Part shown: one piece after another, positions 17,306 to 20,496 of the stretch
How the letters are laid out: each line of letters starts with the position of its first letter
How positions within the stretch are numbered: position 1 is the stretch's first letter
Assembly (NCBI GenBank): GCA_028293685.1
Contig: JAQGOI010000184.1
Span: forward strand, 1 to 20,496
Length of the DNA: 20,496 nucleotides
Reading direction: 5' to 3'
Source of the DNA: Lysobacteraceae bacterium
Lineage (GTDB): Bacteria; Pseudomonadota; Gammaproteobacteria; Xanthomonadales; Xanthomonadaceae
Program-made: the position numbers and the translations under genes
Notes under the pieces: generated by a model
What the model saw: the letters and a program-made list of their open reading frames with translations, nothing else
Told to the model about the DNA's origin: nothing
Databases searched by the model: none

Positions 17306-18343
17306 ATGGAACTCAAGGTGGATCGGCTGGCGGCACATCTTGCTGCCGAACCCTTGCCACCAGCCTGCCTGATTGCCGGCCCGGAAGCCCTGCTGGTGCT
17401 GGAAGCCGGCGACGCGGTTCGCGCCGCCGCGCGCACGCAAGGCATCGCCGAGCGCGAAGTGTTCGAAGCCGAGGGTCATCAGCGCGAACCCGACTGGGAC
17501 GCGCTGGAGTCGAGCTTCAGGGCGCCCAGTCTATTTTCGACGCGACGACTGCTTGAGCTGCGTCTGCCCACGGGAAGGCCCGGGCTCGAAGGCGCCAAGG
17601 TCATCAGTGAGTTCTGTGCCGACCCGCCCGATGATGTCCGCCTGATGGTCGTCTGCGGCGACTGGAGCATGAAACACGCGGGCAAGTGGAGCCAGGCGAT
17701 CGGCCGCGTCGGTTTCACAGTGACGGCGTGGGCCGTCAAACCACACGAGCTGGTGGGCTGGATCGAACGGCGGCTGCGCAGCAGGGGCGTGGCCGCATCC
17801 GGCGATGCCGTGCAGCGGCTGGCCGATCGTGTGGAAGGCAACCTGCTGGCCGCGGCACAGGAGATCGAGAAGCTGGCGCTGCTCAGCCATGACGGCGTCC
17901 TGGACGGCGATCGCATGGACGCACTGGTTGCAGACGCCGCACGCTTCGATGTCTTTCGCCTCGTCGATGCGGCCATGAACGGCCAGGCAGCCCAGGTGTC
18001 GCGAATGCTTGCCGGATTGCGCGCCGAGGGCGAGGTCGTGCCGGCCCTGCTGGGAATGGTCGTCAAGGAATTGCAGCGCGCCGCCGCCATCGCCCGCGTG
18101 CACGAGCGCGGTGGCAATCTGGCGGCGGAGTTCAGGGCACACCAGGTCTGGGAATCGCGGCAGGCGGCCTACCGGCGCGCTCTGCCGCGCCATCCGGCAT
18201 CGCGCTGGGAACAGTTCGTGGCGCAGGCCGCGCGCGTCGACCAGATCGCAAAAGGAAGAGCGCCTGGCGACGCCTGGGCCACGCTCGAGCGGCTGCTGCT
18301 CGCCGTGGCCGATGCGCATGCGCGGACGCTGCTGGCCTCGTGA
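17306..18343 (+). CDS. holA: DNA polymerase III subunit delta
   Basis: 345 residues, the usual length. Delta is the wrench of the clamp loader that opens the beta clamp. Sequence marks: N-terminal PPACLIAGPEALLVLEAGDAVR (family pattern of a degenerate P-loop), LRLPTGRPG and EFCADPPDDVRLMVVCGDW, then the AAA+-like lid with VEGNLLAAAQEIEKLALL and a C-terminal helical collar. The spacing to lptE is 21 nt; the 3' end is followed at once by nadD with either a 4-nt GTGA overlap or a 14-nt gap. Complete and unremarkable. Confidence 0.94.
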   Translation: MELKVDRLAAHLAAEPLPPACLIAGPEALLVLEAGDAVRAAARTQGIAEREVFEAEGHQREPDWDALESSFRAPSLFSTRRLLELRLPTGRPGLEGAKVISEFCADPPDDVRLMVVCGDWSMKHAGKWSQAIGRVGFTVTAWAVKPHELVGWIERRLRSRGVAASGDAVQRLADRVEGNLLAAAQEIEKLALLSHDGVLDGDRMDALVADAARFDVFRLVDAAMNGQAAQVSRMLAGLRAEGEVVPALLGMVVKELQRAAAIARVHERGGNLAAEFRAHQVWESRQAAYRRALPRHPASRWEQFVAQAARVDQIAKGRAPGDAWATLERLLLAVADAHARTLLAS

Positions 18344-18357
18344 ACCGGCTTGATCCG

Positions 18358-19035
18358 ATGAACGATGTGCACGCGTTGCAGGTGTTCTACGGCGGCACCT
18401 TCGATCCCATACATAACGGACACCTGGCGATCGCGTGTGCCGCCCGTGATGCCCTGGATTGCGACATACAGTTCATTCCCGCGGCCGATCCGCCGCATCG
18501 ACCACCGCCGGGTGCCGCCGCGACAGACCGTGCGGAGATGGTGCGTCTGGCGATTGCCGGTCTGCAGGGGCTGACGCTCGACCTGCGGGAGCTGGAGCGT
18601 GGTGGCCGTTCCTGGAGCATCGATACGTTGCGCAGCCTGCGCGCGCAACTGGGACCCCAGGCGTCGATTGCCTGGCTGGTCGGCGCGGACAGCCTGCGCG
18701 ACCTCCCGACGTGGAAGGACTGGCAGGATCTGTTCGAACTCACCCATTTCATCGTGGCCGAGCGCGAAGGTCATCCGCTCGATGGCGAATTGGGAACGTC
18801 GCTGCAACGGTTCCTCGATGGACGCTGGTCGATCGATCCGGCGTCGCTGCGCGCGTCGCCGGCAGGCCGGGTACTGCGGCTGCACCAGCCGCTGCAATGG
18901 CACTCGGCGACGGAGTTGCGCAGACGTATCGCCGGCCGCCTGCCTTGGCGTGAACTGGTGCCGCCAGCGGTCGCCGACTTCATCGCCCGGAGGGGGCTGT
19001 ACGGCGCGCCGGCCGATGCCGTCATCGGGCCGTGA
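18358..19035 (+). CDS. nadD: Nicotinate-nucleotide adenylyltransferase
   Basis: 225 residues. NadD makes deamido-NAD from nicotinate mononucleotide and ATP in the cytoplasm. The nucleotidyltransferase signature FYGGTFDPIHNGH is at residues 10-22 with HxGH at 19-22, followed by PAADPPHR and a second motif, HSATELRRRI near the C-terminus, equivalent to the ISSTxxR motif. WLVGADSL is also typical. I chose the ATG at 18358. An upstream GTG at 18340 overlaps the holA stop as GTGA and would add six residues (MNRLDP) and couple translation, so that start is a live alternative. Fourth gene of the leuS operon. Confidence 0.93.
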   Translation: MNDVHALQVFYGGTFDPIHNGHLAIACAARDALDCDIQFIPAADPPHRPPPGAAATDRAEMVRLAIAGLQGLTLDLRELERGGRSWSIDTLRSLRAQLGPQASIAWLVGADSLRDLPTWKDWQDLFELTHFIVAEREGHPLDGELGTSLQRFLDGRWSIDPASLRASPAGRVLRLHQPLQWHSATELRRRIAGRLPWRELVPPAVADFIARRGLYGAPADAVIGP

Positions 19036-19048
19036 CCGGGCGGTCCGC

Positions 19049-19054
19049 TATAAT
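19049..19054 (+). promoter_or_regulatory. Candidate internal promoter -10 box before rsfS
   Basis: A perfect TATAAT immediately after the nadD stop, 43 nt before the rsfS start codon. No convincing -35 is present at 16-18 bp upstream. The match is exact in a GC-rich background and falls in the only non-coding gap of this part of the operon, so an internal start for rsfS-rlmH is plausible. Confidence 0.4.
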
Positions 19055-19097
19055 TTGCCCACCTCAATTTGACAGCATCCTGCTGCGAGCCCTTTCC

Positions 19098-19520
19098 TTG
19101 ACAGCCCAAGCCCAGGTCATCAAGACCCGTCTGCCCAACCCCGTTCCCCCTGTCGACGTGCTGTTGCAGACGGTCCTTGAAGCGGTTGCCGAGCTCAAGG
19201 CCCGCGATGTGGTCGAAATCGATGTCCGCGGCAAGAGCAGCGTCACCGACTTCATGGTCGTCGCTTCGGGAACATCCACCCGCCACGTCAAGTCCATCGC
19301 CGACGAGGTCGTGCGCTTCGCCAAGAAGCTCGACGTGCAGCCACTCGGTGTCGAGGGCGAACGCGAAGCCGAATGGGTACTCGTCGACCTTGGCGATGTC
19401 GTTGTCCACGTCATGCTGCCGCGGGTTCGCGAGTTCTATGCCCTGGAACGGTTGTGGACGGTGGGCGACCAACCGCCGGACGACGAGCATGTCGTCCACG
19501 CGTTGGAGCAAGGGCTGTAA
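19098..19520 (+). CDS. rsfS: Ribosomal silencing factor RsfS
   Basis: 140 residues. RsfS binds ribosomal protein uL14 and blocks subunit joining in slow growth. Family core: RGKSSVTDFMVVASGTSTRHVKSIADEV, then GEREAEWVLVDLGDVVVHVMLPRVREFYALERLW, all intact. I place the start at a TTG (19098) because the product then begins MTAQAQVIKTRLPNP, like Xanthomonad RsfS proteins as I recall them. A GTG at 19032 overlaps the nadD stop as GTGA and would give a longer protein lacking family similarity in the extra part. The ribosome binding site of the TTG is weak. The stop (TAA, 19518-19520) falls where rlmH should begin. Confidence 0.92.
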   Translation: MTAQAQVIKTRLPNPVPPVDVLLQTVLEAVAELKARDVVEIDVRGKSSVTDFMVVASGTSTRHVKSIADEVVRFAKKLDVQPLGVEGEREAEWVLVDLGDVVVHVMLPRVREFYALERLWTVGDQPPDDEHVVHALEQGL

Positions 19521-19987
19521 AAGCCCGGCTGATCGCCGTGGGCGAGCGCGCCCCGGCGTGGGTTGCCGACGGATTCGGCGAATACCAGAAACGCCTGTCG
19601 CACTGGCTCCCGTTGGAGCTGGTTGAAATCGAACCGGGCACGCGCGGAAAAGGTCGCGATCCCGTACGCGCCATGACCGACGAAGGCGGCCGCGTGTTGT
19701 CGGCATTTCCCCGCAACACGCACGTCATCGTGCTCGACGTGGCGGGCAAATCATGGACGTCGGAGCAGCTTGCGCAACGGCTCGAGCACTGGCGCGGGCT
19801 CGGTCGCGATCTGGCGTTCCTCATCGGTGGCCCGGAGGGTCACGGGCCGGACGTCGTAGCGCGCGGCGACGAGGCGTGGTCGCTCGGTCCATTGACCTTG
19901 CCCCACATGCTGGTGCGACTGCTTGTCGCTGAACAGCTGTACCGCGCGGCGTCGCTCCTCGCCAACCATCCGTACCATCGCGCGTGA
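19517..19987 (+). CDS. rlmH: 23S rRNA pseudouridine1915 N3-methyltransferase, no canonical start codon
   Basis: From 19517 the frame encodes 156 residues, the exact usual size, beginning at GTA (V)KARLIAVGE. RlmH methylates pseudouridine 1915 in helix 69 of 23S rRNA using S-adenosylmethionine. Marks: GGPEGHG (SAM pocket knot) at 104-110, LTLPHMLVRLLVAEQLYRA, and the closing NHPYHRA. The first codon is GTA instead of ATG/GTG. The nearest in-frame start is GTG at 19454, which would add 21 non-family residues inside rsfS; an ATG is at 19373. If a G replaced the A in GTA, rsfS would end TGA and rlmH would start GTG with a 4-nt overlap, the likely original state. Last gene of the operon. Confidence 0.85.
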   Translation, partial: VKARLIAVGERAPAWVADGFGEYQKRLSHWLPLELVEIEPGTRGKGRDPVRAMTDEGGRVLSAFPRNTHVIVLDVAGKSWTSEQLAQRLEHWRGLGRDLAFLIGGPEGHGPDVVARGDEAWSLGPLTLPHMLVRLLVAEQLYRAASLLANHPYHRA

Positions 19988-20052
19988 CGCCATTGCGCGC
20001 GGCGGCGCGTCGGGGTTGCAGAAGTAGGCGGCTGCGGTACCGGCGCTCTGGC

Positions 20053-20112
20053 GAACAGCCCTATCGCGCAGCGTCGCTCCTCGCCAATCATCCTTGCCAC
20101 GGCGCCCGATAG
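20053..20112 (+). pseudogene. Decayed duplicate of the rlmH 3' end
   Basis: Bases 20053-20106 match 19931-19984 (inside rlmH) at 44 of 54 positions, offset 122 bp. Read in the matching frame the copy encodes EQPYRAASLLANHPCHGAR and ends TAG at 20110-20112, against EQLYRAASLLANHPYHRA in rlmH. Half of the ten differences are synonymous third-position changes, so the copy evolved as coding sequence before decaying, perhaps a remnant of another rlmH allele. Upstream similarity is weak, so this is only the terminal fragment. Confidence 0.75.
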
Positions 20113-20119
20113 TCAGGGA

Positions 20120-20140
20120 CGCGCGGGCATCACCCGCGCG
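20120..20140. repeat. GC-rich hairpin between rlmH remnant and the TonB gene
   Basis: CGCGCGGG-CATCA-CCCGCGCG forms an 8-bp stem. It lies between convergent genes, 12 bp after the end of the TonB-type gene on the minus strand. There is no T-run on either strand, so it is a weak terminator at best. Confidence 0.45.
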
Positions 20141-20152
20141 CCCGTACTGCGA

Positions 20153-20496
20153 TCAACCGTTGAGGTTGAAAGCGATCGGCACCAGACCAATCGCCTGGAC
20201 GGGACGCCCGTCCTTCATCGCCGGGCGGAAGCGCCAATGCTGCAGCACCTGCTTGCGCGCCGCGATATCCAGTCGCCGGTCGCCGCTGCTGTTCTGGATG
20301 TCCACCTGCAGCGGTCGCCCGTCGACATCGACCAATATCCGCAGCATGACCGTGCCCTGGACGCCTTCGCGCAGCGCATCGCGCGGGTAGTCCGGCCTGG
20401 TCGCCACGTCGTATTCAAGGCGAACGCTGGAGACCGGTCCCGTTTGCGGTTTTTCCTGCATCGTTTCGCCGATATCCTTCGTTGCGACTGGCGGAG
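20153..20496 (-). CDS. Energy transducer TonB family protein, C-terminal part
   Basis: The frame is open to the right edge, so the N-terminus with the membrane anchor is missing; the ATG at 20461 is internal. The visible part starts with a Pro-containing linker (PPVATKDIGE) followed by a TonB C-terminal domain: RPDYPRDALREGVQGTVMLRILVD, then VDIQNSSGDRRLDIAARKQVLQHWRFRPA, with the YP...G.V pattern and the WxFxPA ending that define the family. TonB C-terminal domains bind TonB-box receptors and transmit proton-motive force to them. About 115 residues are seen. Convergent with rlmH. It could be a TonB paralogue rather than the main TonB; genes of this type are numerous in Lysobacterales. Confidence 0.88.
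   Translation of the reverse strand, partial: PPVATKDIGETMQEKPQTGPVSSVRLEYDVATRPDYPRDALREGVQGTVMLRILVDVDGRPLQVDIQNSSGDRRLDIAARKQVLQHWRFRPAMKDGRPVQAIGLVPIAFNLNG

Overview
This 20.5 kb window looks like chromosome from a GC-rich gammaproteobacterium of the Lysobacterales (Xanthomonadales), probably Xanthomonadaceae or a close relative. The evidence is the gene order leuS-lptE-holA-nadD-rsfS-rlmH, tandem M13 metallopeptidase lipoproteins, a DUF502 membrane protein and an RsfS N-terminus of Xanthomonad type. This placement comes from family knowledge and was not tested by a database search. I see no phage, transposase, CRISPR array, tRNA or rRNA.

Layout. (1) 1-4732, minus strand: two complete paralogous M13 (neprilysin/PepO-type) zinc metallopeptidase lipoproteins, followed by the signal-peptide start of another exported protein cut by the left edge. 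Three copies of a hairpin repeat lie between the last two, and an intrinsic terminator separates the two peptidases. (2) 4733-4967: divergent intergenic region with a palindrome, a possible 10-codon leader ORF and a terminator-like hairpin. (3) 4968-8030, plus strand: a metallo-beta-lactamase/beta-CASP RNase-like protein, a 321-bp leader, and a RhlE-type DEAD-box helicase with a strong terminator. (4) 8047-13809, minus strand, read right to left: an exported amidohydrolase, a SemiSWEET sugar transporter, CnoX (thioredoxin-TPR), a transmembrane Ser/Thr kinase with a C-terminal FGE-sulfatase-like domain, DUF502, and a small membrane protein. (5) 13950-19987, plus strand: housekeeping operon leuS, lptE, holA, nadD, rsfS, rlmH. 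(6) 19988-20496: a decayed second copy of the rlmH 3' end, a hairpin, and the C-terminal part of a TonB-type energy transducer on the minus strand.

The most unusual points are single-base lesions in the housekeeping operon. leuS, an essential gene, has an in-frame TAG at codon 220 where LeuRS proteins normally have Lys (AAG). rlmH has GTA where its start codon should be, and one G-to-A change would explain both this and the TAA stop of rsfS. Either the consensus carries errors, or the strain has suppression or re-initiation; reads would settle it. Other points are the rlmH 3'-end duplicate, with mostly synonymous differences, and the tandem hairpin repeats with paired-base changes. I found no clear new defence or mobile system; apart from these points the window is mostly ordinary core genome.
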